Shown: positions 7,497 to 16,701, counted from the first letter of the stretch. The stretch is 58,654 bases of DNA from an uncultured Clostridia bacterium (GCA_934675735.1 CAKURR010000014.1:1-58654); one strand, 5' to 3'. The notes: generated by a model from the letters alone, not told the origin. Made by a program: numbers and translations.

Positions 7497-9805
7497 CGCC
7501 GAAAAACAATATGCTGCGAAAGAAGCTTTGCCGCGACATGTCGCGGGCGGCGATGCAGTTTCTTTCCATCATCGCGCTGTGCGCATTGGGCACGTTCGCC
7601 TTCTCCGCTCTGGACGGCACGGCCCGCATGATCCGCACGACGCTCAACACCTATTACGAGGAAAACAACCTCGCCGATTTCTGGATTACCCTGCCCGCCG
7701 CCGACCGCTCCGCGCTGGAGAAGGTCGCGGCGCTGCCGGATGTGAAAGAGGTCTGCGCGCGCACCTCGACGGATTTGGATACGACGCTCCCGGGCGATGT
7801 TTCCGTCTCCGTCACGGTTTACGACGGCGAAATGGCCATCAACAAGCCGCTGCTCCGCGAGGGCGCGCTGCTGGATGCCAACGACCCACGCGGCTGTCTC
7901 GTGGAAGAGCGCTTCGCGCAGTCGAAGGGCCTTTCGCTGGGCGACAGGCTGACGGTGAAGCTGAACGGCCGGCAATATCCGTTCACCATCCGCGGCATTG
8001 TCGTCAGCCCGGAATACATCGTCGTCACCGACGGCATGGCCGCCAATCCGGATAAATACGGCTTCATCCTCGTCAATTCCTGCGCCATTCCGGAACTGCC
8101 GCTGACGCAGATTGTCGCCACCATGGCGGACGGCGCGGACCGCGAAACCGTGCAGGCCGAGATTGAAGCCGTTCTGCCCGACGCGCTGGTCGTGGACCGC
8201 ACCGCGCACATGAGCACCGCGCGCGCCAACAACGACGCGCAGATGTTTGAAAACATGACGCTCATCTTCCCCGTACTGGCCTACGCCGTCGCCGCGCTCA
8301 TCGTGATGACGACCCTGTCGCGTATGATTGACAACCAACGCATGCAGATGGGCACGCTTCAGGCGCTTGGCTTCTCCGCGCATCAAATCAAGATGCACTA
8401 CCTCTCCTACGCCATCGCGCCCTCTGCGGTCGGCGCGGTGCTGGGCACGCTCATCGGCCACAGCACGCTGCCCTATCTGCTGTGGGATACGCTGATTGCG
8501 CAGAACGAAATGCCCTATCGTCTCACGCCGCCGATTTCCGCCTTCGCGTGGGCGATGACCGTGCTCAGCGTGGTGATGAGCATCTTCATCCTGCTGTATT
8601 CGTACAGAAGCGCGGCGAAGGAATGCACGGCCTCGCTGCTGCGCGCCAAGCCGCCGAAAAACGGCAAGCGCATCCTGCTGGAGCGCATCACGTGGCTCTG
8701 GTCGCGGTTCAGCTTCAACACGAAGATGGTTGTCCGCAACCTGATGCGCAACAAGCTGCGCACGGTTATGATGCTCGTCGGCCTGCTGTGCTGCACGATG
8801 CTGATTATCACTTCGCTGGGCCTTCAGGATTCCGTCACGTCGCTGAGCGTCAAGTATTACACCAAGTCGCTGGATTACGACGTGATTGCCAACCTTACGG
8901 GCACGGTCGATAAGGCCGAGAGCTATGAGCGCCGCGCCGACGCGGACGCCGCCGAGTGCCTGATGGAAAAATCCGTCTCGCTGCGCACTGACGCGGGCAC
9001 GCGCACCGAGCGCCTGACCGTGCTGGAAGACGATCAGACGATGATTCATCTGGGCAAAGACGAATCCTTCGTCCGGCTCGAAACGGGCACGGCGGCCGTC
9101 ACCTATAAGCTGACGCAGACGCTGAACCTGCACGTCGGCGACACCGTTCGGGTCTATCTGCCCGGCGACGACGAGCCGTTTGCCATCACCGTCGGTCAGG
9201 TCGTCTATAACAACGTCACGCAGGGCATTTACCTCAACCGCACGACGTGGGAATCCCTGCGCAAGGGCGAGTTCACGCCCACCGGCCTGATGCTCAAAAA
9301 CCCGAGCGAGACCTATCTCGCCGAGCTTTCGGATATGGACGAGGTGGACAGTCTGGATTACCCCGCCGAGCTGATTGACGACATGATGCAGATGCTCGAC
9401 TCGCTCTCCGCCGTGTTCACCATGCTGACGTGCATCGCGCTGGCGCTGGCGTTCGTCATCTGCTACAACATGGGCCTGATGAACTTCGTCGAGCGCACGC
9501 GCGAATACGCGACGCTCAAGGTGCTGGGCTATCACCAGAAGGAGATTCGCCACCTGATTATGCGTGAAAACTCCATCATCTCCTTCTTCGGCGTGGCGCT
9601 GGGCATCTGGCCGGGCATCGCGCTGACGGATATCATCATGCACACCTGCGAGCCGGAAAGCGGCTTCTACCCGGGCGCGCCGACGGTCAAATCCATCGTC
9701 ATCGCGTGCGTCGTCACCTATCTGTTCTCCGAGCTGCTTCAGCGCATGCTGGCGCGCAAGGTGCGCAAGATTGACATGGTTGAAGCGCTGAAATCCGTCG
9801 AGTAA
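7490..9805 (+). CDS. FtsX-like ABC transporter permease
   Basis: A 771-residue permease with two FtsX domains. It has one N-terminal membrane segment, a large external domain (about 60-260) and three membrane segments (about 265-385). A second FtsX half follows (segment near 430, external domain 450-630, segments 640-760). The duplication is seen in LQALGFSAHQIKMHYLSYAI and its counterpart LKVLGYHQKEIRHLIMRENS. It pairs with the overlapping ATPase. The substrate (drug, peptide or lipoprotein) cannot be told from sequence. ATG at 7490 has an AGGATATCGC leader, and the frame overlaps the ATPase stop by 7 bases. Confidence 0.9.
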   Translation: MVTPKNNMLRKKLCRDMSRAAMQFLSIIALCALGTFAFSALDGTARMIRTTLNTYYEENNLADFWITLPAADRSALEKVAALPDVKEVCARTSTDLDTTLPGDVSVSVTVYDGEMAINKPLLREGALLDANDPRGCLVEERFAQSKGLSLGDRLTVKLNGRQYPFTIRGIVVSPEYIVVTDGMAANPDKYGFILVNSCAIPELPLTQIVATMADGADRETVQAEIEAVLPDALVVDRTAHMSTARANNDAQMFENMTLIFPVLAYAVAALIVMTTLSRMIDNQRMQMGTLQALGFSAHQIKMHYLSYAIAPSAVGAVLGTLIGHSTLPYLLWDTLIAQNEMPYRLTPPISAFAWAMTVLSVVMSIFILLYSYRSAAKECTASLLRAKPPKNGKRILLERITWLWSRFSFNTKMVVRNLMRNKLRTVMMLVGLLCCTMLIITSLGLQDSVTSLSVKYYTKSLDYDVIANLTGTVDKAESYERRADADAAECLMEKSVSLRTDAGTRTERLTVLEDDQTMIHLGKDESFVRLETGTAAVTYKLTQTLNLHVGDTVRVYLPGDDEPFAITVGQVVYNNVTQGIYLNRTTWESLRKGEFTPTGLMLKNPSETYLAELSDMDEVDSLDYPAELIDDMMQMLDSLSAVFTMLTCIALALAFVICYNMGLMNFVERTREYATLKVLGYHQKEIRHLIMRENSIISFFGVALGIWPGIALTDIIMHTCEPESGFYPGAPTVKSIVIACVVTYLFSELLQRMLARKVRKIDMVEALKSVE

Positions 9806-9892
9806 GCGGCCCGAGTTTTGATTCACCCTACGCATCAACGGACGCGCGCTTGCGTCCCTGCATCGATTCATTCAATAGAAAGGAACATGATT

Positions 9893-10933
9893 ATGAATAA
9901 AATGATGTCTGTCACGGCGCTGGCCGCCGCGCTCACGCTGACCGCCTCCTGCGCGCTGGCCGCGACTGCCGACGCGAAAATCGTCGCTCCGAATACCGAA
10001 AAGATTACCGCGCCGTTTGCCGGCACGCTGCTCCCCTTCGACTATGAAAACGGCGACAGCGTCTCCGCGGGCGAAACCCTGTTCACGCTGGATACCACGC
10101 CGGTTTACGCGACGCAGGCGGGCACGGTTTCCGCCGTGTTCGCAAACGTCGGCGACGACGCGAGCGGCGTGGCCGCGCATTACGGCGCGCTGGCCGTCAT
10201 CGAGCCGAAGAACGCGCTGTATATCGACGCTTCCACCGACCAGGCGTATAACGACGCGAAAAACCGCTACATCCACGCGGGCGAAACCCTCTACCTCAAG
10301 CTCAACAACGACAAGGGCACGGGCATTGTGACGAATGTCTCCGGCAAGAAATACACCGTGGAAATCCTCACCGGCGACTTCGATGTGGATGACACCGTCC
10401 GCTGCTTCCGCGAGAGCACCACGCCCACCGACAGCGAAGTCGGCCGCGGCAAGGTGACCCGCTATGCCGATGTGCAGGTAAACGCGAACGGCGGCCGCAT
10501 CGCCGCCGTGCATGTCAAGGCGGGCGACAAGGTGGAAGTCGGCGACCTGCTCTTTGAGCTGGTGGATGCGCAGAGCGAGAAGAACGCCTCCCGCAGCATT
10601 TCCGCTTCCAAGGACGGCGTGATTACGCTGATGAACACCGCTTCCGGCGCGCAGGTCTACCGCGGCCAGCTGCTCTGCGAAGTGGCCGATTTGAGCACGC
10701 TCGAGCTGAGCGCCGAGGTCGATGAGCTTGACCTGAACAGCATCGCCGTCGGCGACACGCTCTCCTACACGCTCGACGCGTTCGACGGCGAGACCTTCAC
10801 CGGCACCGTCACCCGGATTTATTCCGTCGGCGCCAAGAAGCAGAACGCGACCTATTTCGACGTGCGCATCACCCTGCCTGTCGGCAAGACCCTTCTGCCG
10901 GGCATGAACGGCACAGTCACCATCAATAAATAA
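9893..10933 (+). CDS. Periplasmic-adaptor-like (HlyD/MacA family) secreted protein
   Basis: A 346-residue protein with a signal peptide (residues 1-20, SCALA/ATA; the cysteine is not in a good lipobox). Two biotinyl-lipoyl-like half-motifs follow: KITAPFAGTLLPFDYENGDSV (about 35-55) and GRIAAVHVKAGDKVEVGDLL. The membrane-fusion beta-barrel pattern LSAEVDELDLNSIAVGDTL comes next, and the protein ends LLPGMNGTVTINK. In Gram-positives such adaptors assist MacB-type permeases at the outer membrane face. The start at 9893 is chosen over 9887 because AGAAAGGA lies 8 bases ahead of it. It is the third gene of the operon, after an 87-base gap. Confidence 0.85.
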   Translation: MNKMMSVTALAAALTLTASCALAATADAKIVAPNTEKITAPFAGTLLPFDYENGDSVSAGETLFTLDTTPVYATQAGTVSAVFANVGDDASGVAAHYGALAVIEPKNALYIDASTDQAYNDAKNRYIHAGETLYLKLNNDKGTGIVTNVSGKKYTVEILTGDFDVDDTVRCFRESTTPTDSEVGRGKVTRYADVQVNANGGRIAAVHVKAGDKVEVGDLLFELVDAQSEKNASRSISASKDGVITLMNTASGAQVYRGQLLCEVADLSTLELSAEVDELDLNSIAVGDTLSYTLDAFDGETFTGTVTRIYSVGAKKQNATYFDVRITLPVGKTLLPGMNGTVTINK

Positions 10934-10969
10934 ATGTGTCTTCTAAAACCGCCGCGAAGCGAGGAAGGG

Positions 10970-11120
10970 GTTTGTGAGGATTGATATCACGCGCCCGCAG
11001 TGCGGGACTCAGCGTGATGTCAATCGCCCCCAAACAGGTCTGGGCGGTAGCCCAGCGTAACTCCATTGCATCGAAAAAAGCAGTTTCAGAGCAGAATGCG
11101 AAGCATTCTACGATTGAAAC
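10970..11120 (+). ncRNA. Strongly structured leader or small RNA candidate upstream of the TetR gene
   Basis: Three consecutive stem-loops fill the 246-base gap. A: GATTGATATCACGC (10979-10992) pairs with GCGTGATGTCAATC (11012-11025) around an inner CCCGC/GCGGG hairpin. B: CTGGGC/GCCCAG with loop GGTA (11040-11055). C: AGAATGC/GCATTCT (11093-11109) nested inside GTTTCA/TTGAAAC (11083-11120). No T-run follows any of them. It could be a riboregulator of the TetR gene, a free ncRNA, or the end of an IS200/IS605-type element. I match it to no family. Confidence 0.4.
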
Positions 11121-11179
11121 GGTGGCAATATCGCTTACTCGGTTTTAGCGCATCAATTTACCTAAAAGGAGGCGCTCCC

Positions 11180-11770
11180 ATGGCGCAGCCCTTCTCCCCC
11201 CAGCAGCGCGACGCCATCCGCGAAAAGCTGAAAGAAAGCGCGCGCAAATACGCCGTCAGCGTCGGTTTCAAAAAGACCTCGCTGGATATGCTGACGGCGG
11301 ACGCGGGGATTTCCAAATCCTCGTTCTATAAGTTCTACGACAGCAAAGAGCTTCTGTTTCTCGATATCGCCGCCGATTGGGAAGCGCAGGTCATCGCCGC
11401 GGTGAATAAATCGCTGACAAAGGACGTGGCCGCGGGACTGGACGATAAACATCGTTCTGCCAACACGGTCTATACCGCCTTTACGACGATTCATGCCCTC
11501 GGCATCTGCAATTTCCTTTGCGACGATTTGCCCGAGCTGACGCGCTTCATCCCGGAAGAAGATGCGCGCACGCATTATCTTTCTTCCGCACAGGGCATTT
11601 TCGACATGCTGCGGCGCGCCAAAATCCACTTCTCCCAGCCGGATGAAGTCGTGCTGGCCGCGATTCGGATTCTGTATCTGTCCATCATCAACATCGACCG
11701 AATCGGAACGGATTTCTTCCCCGCGCTGCACCTGCTGGTCATCGGCGCTTGCGAAGAGCTGGTCGCGTAA
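11180..11770 (+). CDS. TetR family transcriptional regulator
   Basis: A 196-residue protein. Residues 10-60 are a TetR helix-turn-helix, with KYAVSVGFKKTSLDMLTADAG followed by the recognition-helix region ISKSSFYKFYDSKELLF. The C-terminal ligand domain (60-195) shows no family-specific motif. Start ATG 11180 follows AAAAGGAGG. Its place directly after the MacB-type efflux operon suggests that it senses an exported compound and represses that operon (dyads at 6657 and 6734), but no binding site can be assigned with certainty. A strong terminator follows. Confidence 0.88.
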   Translation: MAQPFSPQQRDAIREKLKESARKYAVSVGFKKTSLDMLTADAGISKSSFYKFYDSKELLFLDIAADWEAQVIAAVNKSLTKDVAAGLDDKHRSANTVYTAFTTIHALGICNFLCDDLPELTRFIPEEDARTHYLSSAQGIFDMLRRAKIHFSQPDEVVLAAIRILYLSIINIDRIGTDFFPALHLLVIGACEELVA

Positions 11771-11786
11771 ACAGCCCGCCTGTCAA

Positions 11787-11822
11787 CCCCTCGATATCAA
11801 AACGATATCGAGGGGTTTTTTT
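11787..11822 (+). terminator. Strong intrinsic terminator after the TetR gene
   Basis: A perfect 12-bp stem CCCCTCGATATC/GATATCGAGGGG with loop AAAAC is followed by eight T residues. Confidence 0.92.
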
Positions 11823-11877
11823 GCTTGCCCGCCCGTGTTATACTGAATGCAGTCTGTATTTCGGAGGAAAAAACCGC

Positions 11878-14403
11878 ATGTCTGCTTCCATTGACCATAT
11901 CAAAATCCGCGGCGCGCGCGTCCATAACCTCAAAAACGTGGATGTGGATGTGCCGCTGCATCAGGTTGTCGCCGTCGCGGGCGTTTCCGGCTCGGGCAAA
12001 TCGTCGCTCGCGCTGGGCGTGCTCTATGCCGAGGGCTCGCGGCGCTATTTGGACGCGCTTTCCACCTACACCCGTCGGCGGATGACCCAAGCGCCCAAAG
12101 CCGACGTGGACGAGGTGCTCTATGTGCCCGCCGCGCTGGCGCTGCACCAGCGTCCCGGCGTGCCCGGCATCCGCAGCACGTTCGGCACGGGCACGGAGCT
12201 GCTCAACAGCCTTCGGCTGATGTTTTCCCGTCTGGCGCATCACCGCTGCCCGAACGGCCACTACCTCGAGCCGACGCTTGCCGTCGCCGCCGGACGCGCG
12301 CTGACCTGCCCCGTCTGCGGCGAAACCTTTTACGCCCCCAGCGCGGAGGAGCTGGCCTTCAACAGTCAGGGCGCATGCCGCATGTGCGAGGGCACGGGCA
12401 CGGTGCGCACCGTGGACCGCGCGACGCTCGTGCCGGATGAGTCGCTGACCATCGACGGCGGCGCGGTCGCGCCGTGGAACTCGCTGATGTGGTCGCTGAT
12501 GACGGACGTATGCCGCGAGATGGGCGTGCGCACGGACGTGCCCTTCCGCGAGCTGACGGACAGGGAAAAGGAAATCGTCTACGACGGTCCGGCGGAAAAG
12601 AAGCACATCTTCTACCACGCCAAAGGCTCGAATCAGGCGGGCGAGCTGGATTTCACCTATTACAGCGCCGTGCGAACCGTTGAAAACGCGCTCGCCAAGG
12701 TCAAGGACGAAAGCGGCATGAAGCGCGTGGAAAAGTTTCTGCGGCAGGACGTCTGCCCGGCCTGCGGCGGTTCGCGCCTGAGCGAAAAAGCCCGAGGGCC
12801 GAAGCTGCGCGGTCTTTCGCTGGATGAAGCCTGCCGCATGACGCTTTCGGATTTGGTCGCATGGTTGGACGGCGTGCCGGAGAGCCTGCCGACCGATATG
12901 CGCCCGATGGCGAAAAGCATCTGCGAATCGTTTGAAACCGTCGCCGCGCGGCTGATGGATTTGGGACTGGGGTATCTGACGCTCGACCGCGCCGCCGCGA
13001 CCCTCTCCACCGGCGAACGCCAGCGCATGCAGCTGGCCCGCGCCGTCCGCAACCGCACGACGGGCGTGCTCTATGTGCTCGACGAGCCTTCCATCGGCCT
13101 GCACCCCGCGAACATCGTCGGTTTAATCGGGGTCATGCGCGATTTAATCGCCGACGGCAACTCCGTGATTCTCGTCGATCACGACACGCAGATTCTCGCA
13201 CAGGCCGATTCCATGATCGAAATGGGCCCTCAGGCAGGCGCGGGCGGCGGACGCGTCATCGCACAGGGCACGATTGCCGAAATCATGCAAAATCCCGCCT
13301 CGCAAATCGGGCCGTTCCTCTCCGGCAAGGCCAACGCGCACGGCCGAACCCGCGCCGCGAAGGAGCGCCTGTTTGACCTCGGCCGCATCCGTTTGGAAAC
13401 GGACGCGATTCACACTGTCAAGCCGCTGGCCGTCGAAATCCCCAAAGGACGGCTCACGGTCGTGACGGGCGTTTCCGGCTCAGGCAAAACAACGCTGATT
13501 TTGGAGAGCCTTGTCCCCGCGCTGGCCGCCCAAACGAGCGGCGGCAGACTGCCCGCGCATGTCCGCAGACTCGACTGCGACGGCATTCAGCAGGTCAAGC
13601 TCATCGACGCGACGCCCATCGGCATCAACGTCCGTTCCACCGTCGCCACCTACGCCAACGTGCACGACGAGCTGCGCAAAATCTTCGCGCGCACGCCGGA
13701 TGCAAAACGGCTGGGCTATAAGGCGGGCGATTTTTCCTATAACACGGGCAAACTCCGCTGCCCCATGTGCGACGGCACGGGCGAAATCAGCCTGGACGTG
13801 CAGTTTCTGCCCGACGTGGATATCCCCTGCCCGCAGTGCCGCGGCTCGCGTTACAGCCGCGAGGCCGACGCCGTGCGCCACACGGACAAGCACGGCGTGG
13901 TGCACTCCCTGCCCGAATTGATGGATTTGGATGTGACGAGCGCGCTGGAAGCCTGCAAGGATATGAAGCTTGTCGCCCAGCGGCTCTCCGTCTTGCAGGC
14001 GCTGGGGCTGGGTTATCTCACCCTCGGCGAAGAAACGCCCAGCCTTTCCGGCGGCGAAGCCCAGCGGCTCAAGCTCGCGGGCGAAATGGGCCGCGCACAG
14101 AATGATTCCGTCTTTGTGTTCGACGAGCCGACCATCGGCCTGCATCCCTCGGACGTGAAAACGCTGCTCGCCGTCTTTGAAACGCTGCTTTCCCTCGGCG
14201 CAACCGTCATCGTCATCGAGCATGACCTCGACGTCATCCGCTCGGCGGATTATATCGTCGATATGGGCCCGGGCGGCGGCGATTTGGGCGGGCAGATCGT
14301 CTGCCAAGGCACGGTTGAGGACGTCGCAAATTGCAGGGACAGCGTGACGGGAAAATTTATCGGGAACGATGGGGCGTTGCCCCAAACGTCACCGGAGACC
14401 TGA
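11878..14403 (+). CDS. Short UvrA-like ABC ATPase (UvrA2/UvrA3 type)
   Basis: This 841-residue UvrA paralogue has two ATPase modules. The first has GVSGSGKSS (about residue 39), LSTGERQRMQLARAV and VLDEPSIGLHP. The second has GVSGSGKTT (about 533), LSGGEAQRLKLAGEM and VFDEPTIGLHP. Cys pairs for zinc binding are CPNGH..CPVC, CRMCEG, CPAC and CPMCDG..CPQCRG. It is about 100 residues shorter than canonical UvrA, with a reduced region after Walker A. Such paralogues are linked to DNA-intercalator resistance rather than standard excision repair. Efflux genes on both sides agree with that, but the role is inferred. TATACT (11840-11845) is a likely -10. Its last codons lie inside a repeat copy at 14370-14420. 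Confidence 0.85.
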   Translation: MSASIDHIKIRGARVHNLKNVDVDVPLHQVVAVAGVSGSGKSSLALGVLYAEGSRRYLDALSTYTRRRMTQAPKADVDEVLYVPAALALHQRPGVPGIRSTFGTGTELLNSLRLMFSRLAHHRCPNGHYLEPTLAVAAGRALTCPVCGETFYAPSAEELAFNSQGACRMCEGTGTVRTVDRATLVPDESLTIDGGAVAPWNSLMWSLMTDVCREMGVRTDVPFRELTDREKEIVYDGPAEKKHIFYHAKGSNQAGELDFTYYSAVRTVENALAKVKDESGMKRVEKFLRQDVCPACGGSRLSEKARGPKLRGLSLDEACRMTLSDLVAWLDGVPESLPTDMRPMAKSICESFETVAARLMDLGLGYLTLDRAAATLSTGERQRMQLARAVRNRTTGVLYVLDEPSIGLHPANIVGLIGVMRDLIADGNSVILVDHDTQILAQADSMIEMGPQAGAGGGRVIAQGTIAEIMQNPASQIGPFLSGKANAHGRTRAAKERLFDLGRIRLETDAIHTVKPLAVEIPKGRLTVVTGVSGSGKTTLILESLVPALAAQTSGGRLPAHVRRLDCDGIQQVKLIDATPIGINVRSTVATYANVHDELRKIFARTPDAKRLGYKAGDFSYNTGKLRCPMCDGTGEISLDVQFLPDVDIPCPQCRGSRYSREADAVRHTDKHGVVHSLPELMDLDVTSALEACKDMKLVAQRLSVLQALGLGYLTLGEETPSLSGGEAQRLKLAGEMGRAQNDSVFVFDEPTIGLHPSDVKTLLAVFETLLSLGATVIVIEHDLDVIRSADYIVDMGPGGGDLGGQIVCQGTVEDVANCRDSVTGKFIGNDGALPQTSPET

Positions 14404-14420
14404 GGTTTCCAGTTTTCCCA
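14370..14420 (+). repeat. Partial copy of the interspersed palindromic repeat (see 34650-34786)
   Basis: GGGGCGTTGCCCC (14371-14383), AAAC, then GGAGACC-TGA-GGTTTCC and TTCCCAC. The order of blocks matches both arms of the element at 34650-34786. It covers the last codons and the stop of the UvrA-like gene. Confidence 0.6.
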
Positions 14421-14423
14421 CAT

Positions 14424-14453
14424 ACGGACGCGCGTGTACGTCCGTTATTTTTT
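14424..14453 (+). terminator. Intrinsic terminator after the UvrA-like gene
   Basis: ACGGACG/CGTCCGT stem with an eight-base loop, followed by TATTTTTT. Confidence 0.75.
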
Positions 14454-14529
14454 ATGTCACTTTGGCCGCGTGAAAAAAACTCCGGTTCATCATCAAGCTT
14501 CGTCGGAAATAAAGGTTTGCTCAGCCCAC

Positions 14530-14587
14530 TTGACAAATATCCGATATCGGACTATAATACCCTCCGCATGAAAAATCCGATTTCGGA
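14530..14587 (+). promoter_or_regulatory. marR-mate promoter with two matching operators
   Basis: TTGACA (14530-14535), 17 bases and TATAAT (14553-14558) are both perfect. A perfect 12-bp palindrome TCCGATATCGGA fills the spacer (14540-14551), and TCCGATTTCGGA (14576-14587) lies downstream. Their centres are 36 bp apart. The MarR protein encoded next is the natural candidate to bind both and repress itself. Confidence 0.85.
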
Positions 14588-14604
14588 CATTTCGAGGTGA
14601 ATGG

Positions 14605-15069
14605 ATGAAAAACATCGGCGCGGAAAGACAGCTTTCCGAATACAATCATCTGTATAAAGAGAATACCGCCATCTATCGTGACCTCAGTCTCCGCATGGGA
14701 CTGACGGAAAGCACCTTCTGGATTCTGTATACCCTGCGCGTGGAAGAAGCGCCCGTCACCCAGAGCGACATGTGCGCCATTTTGGGCTATCCCAAGCAGA
14801 CAGTCAATTCTGCGCTCAAAAAGCTGGAGCAGGAAGGGCTGCTCACGCTTTCGGGCGGGCGCGGGCGCGGCGGCAGGCCCATCTGCCTGACACAGGCGGG
14901 CGTCGAGCTGGCCCGCCGAACCGTCGATTTCGTTATCGAGGCCGAGCAAAAAGCGCTGCTCGACCTTTCGGGCGAAGAGCAGGCCCGGCTTCTGGCCCTC
15001 ATGCGCCGCTACAACGACGCGCTCACCCTGCATTTCAGCGCCCTTGACAAGGAGAACACCCATGAATAA
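14605..15069 (+). CDS. MarR family transcriptional regulator
   Basis: A 154-residue winged-helix repressor. The helix-turn-helix is TQSDMCAILGYPKQTVNSALKKLEQEG (about residues 52-78), and the wing is LTLSGGRGRGGRPICLT. N- and C-terminal helices form the dimer. The start at 14605 follows GAGGTGAATGG. The stop overlaps the MATE gene by eight bases, so the two are translated together. The twin palindromes in the promoter point to autoregulation, with induction by a substrate of the efflux pump. Confidence 0.9.
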   Translation: MKNIGAERQLSEYNHLYKENTAIYRDLSLRMGLTESTFWILYTLRVEEAPVTQSDMCAILGYPKQTVNSALKKLEQEGLLTLSGGRGRGGRPICLTQAGVELARRTVDFVIEAEQKALLDLSGEEQARLLALMRRYNDALTLHFSALDKENTHE

Positions 15070-16402
15070 AACCCCGATTCAGCTTTCCGACCACTTCACC
15101 TATCCGCGATTGCTCCGCTTTGTGGCGCCCTCCATCGTGATGATGATTTTCACGTCGATTTACGGTGTGGTGGACGGCTTTTTCGTCTCCAACTATGTCG
15201 GCAAAACGCCGTTCGCGGCGCTGAATTTCATCATGCCGTTCATCATGGTGCTGGGCGGCATGGGCTTCATGCTCGGCACGGGCGGCAGCGCGCTCGTCGC
15301 CAAGGAGCTGGGCTGCGGCCACAAGGAGAAGGCCAATTGCATCTTCACGATGATGATCGGCTTCGTCGTGGTCGTCGGCCTGATTTTAACCGTGCTGGGC
15401 ATCGCGTTCATCCGCCCCATCGCGCGCCTGATGGGCGCAAGCGAGAGCATCATGGAGGACTGTGTGCTCTACGGCCGCGTGACCATCGCGTTCACGACGG
15501 CGTTCATGCTGCAAAACGTGTTCCAGAGCTTTCTCGTCGTGGCCGAGCGGCCGCGCGTGGGGCTGCTGGTCGTCGTCGCTGCGGGCGTGGCGAACATGGT
15601 GCTCGACGCGCTGTTCATTGCGGTTTTCCGCTGGGGTCTGGCGGGCGCGGCGCTGGCAACGGGCATCGGCCAGTGCATCGGCGGCGTCATCCCGATGGTC
15701 TATATCCTCCGCGAGAAGGATCTGCCGCTGCACTTCGTCCCCTTCAAATTTGAGGCCCGCCCGATTCTTCAGGCGTGCGCCAACGGCTCTTCCGAGTTCA
15801 TGAGCAACATTTCCACGTCGTTTGTCTCCGCGCTTTACAACATGCAGCTGATGCGCATGCTGGGCGAGGACGGCGTCTCGGCCTACGGCGTGCTGATGTA
15901 CGTGCAGCTGATTTTTATCGGCACGGCCATCGGTTACAGCATCGGCAGCGCGTCGATCGTCAGCTATCACTACGGCGCGGGCAACCACGACGAGCTGAAA
16001 AACATGCTGAAAAAGAGCCTGACGCTGATGGGCGTGACGGGCGTTGCGCTGACGGCGCTGGCGCTGGGTCTGGCCTCGCCGCTGGCGAAAATCTTCGTGG
16101 GCTACGACGAGGGGCTGTATGCGCTGACGCTGCACGCGTTCTCGATTTTCTCGTTCTCCTTCCTGCTGTCGGGCTTCAACATCTTCGCCTCCAGCTTCTT
16201 CACCGCGCTGAACAACGGCCTGATTTCGGCAGTCATCTCGTTTGCGCGCACACTGGTGTTTCAGGCGGTCTGCGTGCTGTTCCTGCCCGCGCTGTTCGAC
16301 GTGAACGGCATCTGGTTCGCAACGACTGTCGCCGAGGGGCTGGCCTGCGTGCTGTCGCTGTGGCTGATTTATCGGAAGCGGAAAACCTATCATTACGCTT
16401 AA
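15062..16402 (+). CDS. MATE family multidrug efflux transporter
   Basis: A 446-residue membrane protein with twelve predicted helices in two six-helix halves. The MATE signatures are visible in MMIFTSIYGVVDGFFVSNYVG at the start of the N-half and NISTSFVSALYNMQLMRMLGEDGVSAYGVLMYVQLIF in the C-half. MATE pumps export cationic drugs or metabolites by Na+ or H+ antiport; the substrate is unknown. ATG at 15062 follows AAGGAG and overlaps the marR stop. Co-transcription with the MarR-type repressor is typical for inducible efflux. Confidence 0.9.
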   Translation: MNKTPIQLSDHFTYPRLLRFVAPSIVMMIFTSIYGVVDGFFVSNYVGKTPFAALNFIMPFIMVLGGMGFMLGTGGSALVAKELGCGHKEKANCIFTMMIGFVVVVGLILTVLGIAFIRPIARLMGASESIMEDCVLYGRVTIAFTTAFMLQNVFQSFLVVAERPRVGLLVVVAAGVANMVLDALFIAVFRWGLAGAALATGIGQCIGGVIPMVYILREKDLPLHFVPFKFEARPILQACANGSSEFMSNISTSFVSALYNMQLMRMLGEDGVSAYGVLMYVQLIFIGTAIGYSIGSASIVSYHYGAGNHDELKNMLKKSLTLMGVTGVALTALALGLASPLAKIFVGYDEGLYALTLHAFSIFSFSFLLSGFNIFASSFFTALNNGLISAVISFARTLVFQAVCVLFLPALFDVNGIWFATTVAEGLACVLSLWLIYRKRKTYHYA

Positions 16403-16497
16403 CGGCGGGTATCAAAAAAAGCGAGCCAAAGCCCCAATGTCATTAAGATAATGGCATGAAGCAAGAAAAGAAGGACTATAACGAGAATCAACACTGA

Positions 16498-16701
16498 TAT
16501 GATAACTGCATTATGGAAACATTCTTCGGTCGTCTGAAAACCGAAATGTTTTGTGGGCTTGAGAAAACATGCACTTCATTCGAAATCTTTGCAAAAGCTA
16601 TGGCTGAATATATTGATTATTACAACAACAGGAGAATCCAAGGAAAAACAAAATGGATGCCTCCCTCTGCATTCAGAGAAGCATCCATGGCGATAACCTG
16701 A
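16498..16701 (+). pseudogene. IS3-family transposase (OrfB) C-terminal remnant
   Basis: The frame YDNCIMETFFGRLKTEMFCG...YIDYYNNRRIQGKTKWMPPSAF is the end of a DDE integrase of the IS3/IS150 group, including the catalytic-glutamate region METFFGRLK. Everything upstream of YDN is lost or broken by stops, so it cannot encode an active transposase. The sequence is visibly more AT-rich than its neighbours. A sequence like an IS end follows at 16721-16744. Confidence 0.8.

Noticed and set aside
7073..9871. A 932-codon open frame on the minus strand over the FtsX permease
   Set aside because: Antisense shadow of the ATPase and permease genes; no domain, no ribosome site.
14331..14600. Plus-strand frame between the UvrA-like gene and marR
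   Set aside because: It runs through the UvrA-like stop, a terminator and the marR promoter; non-coding.
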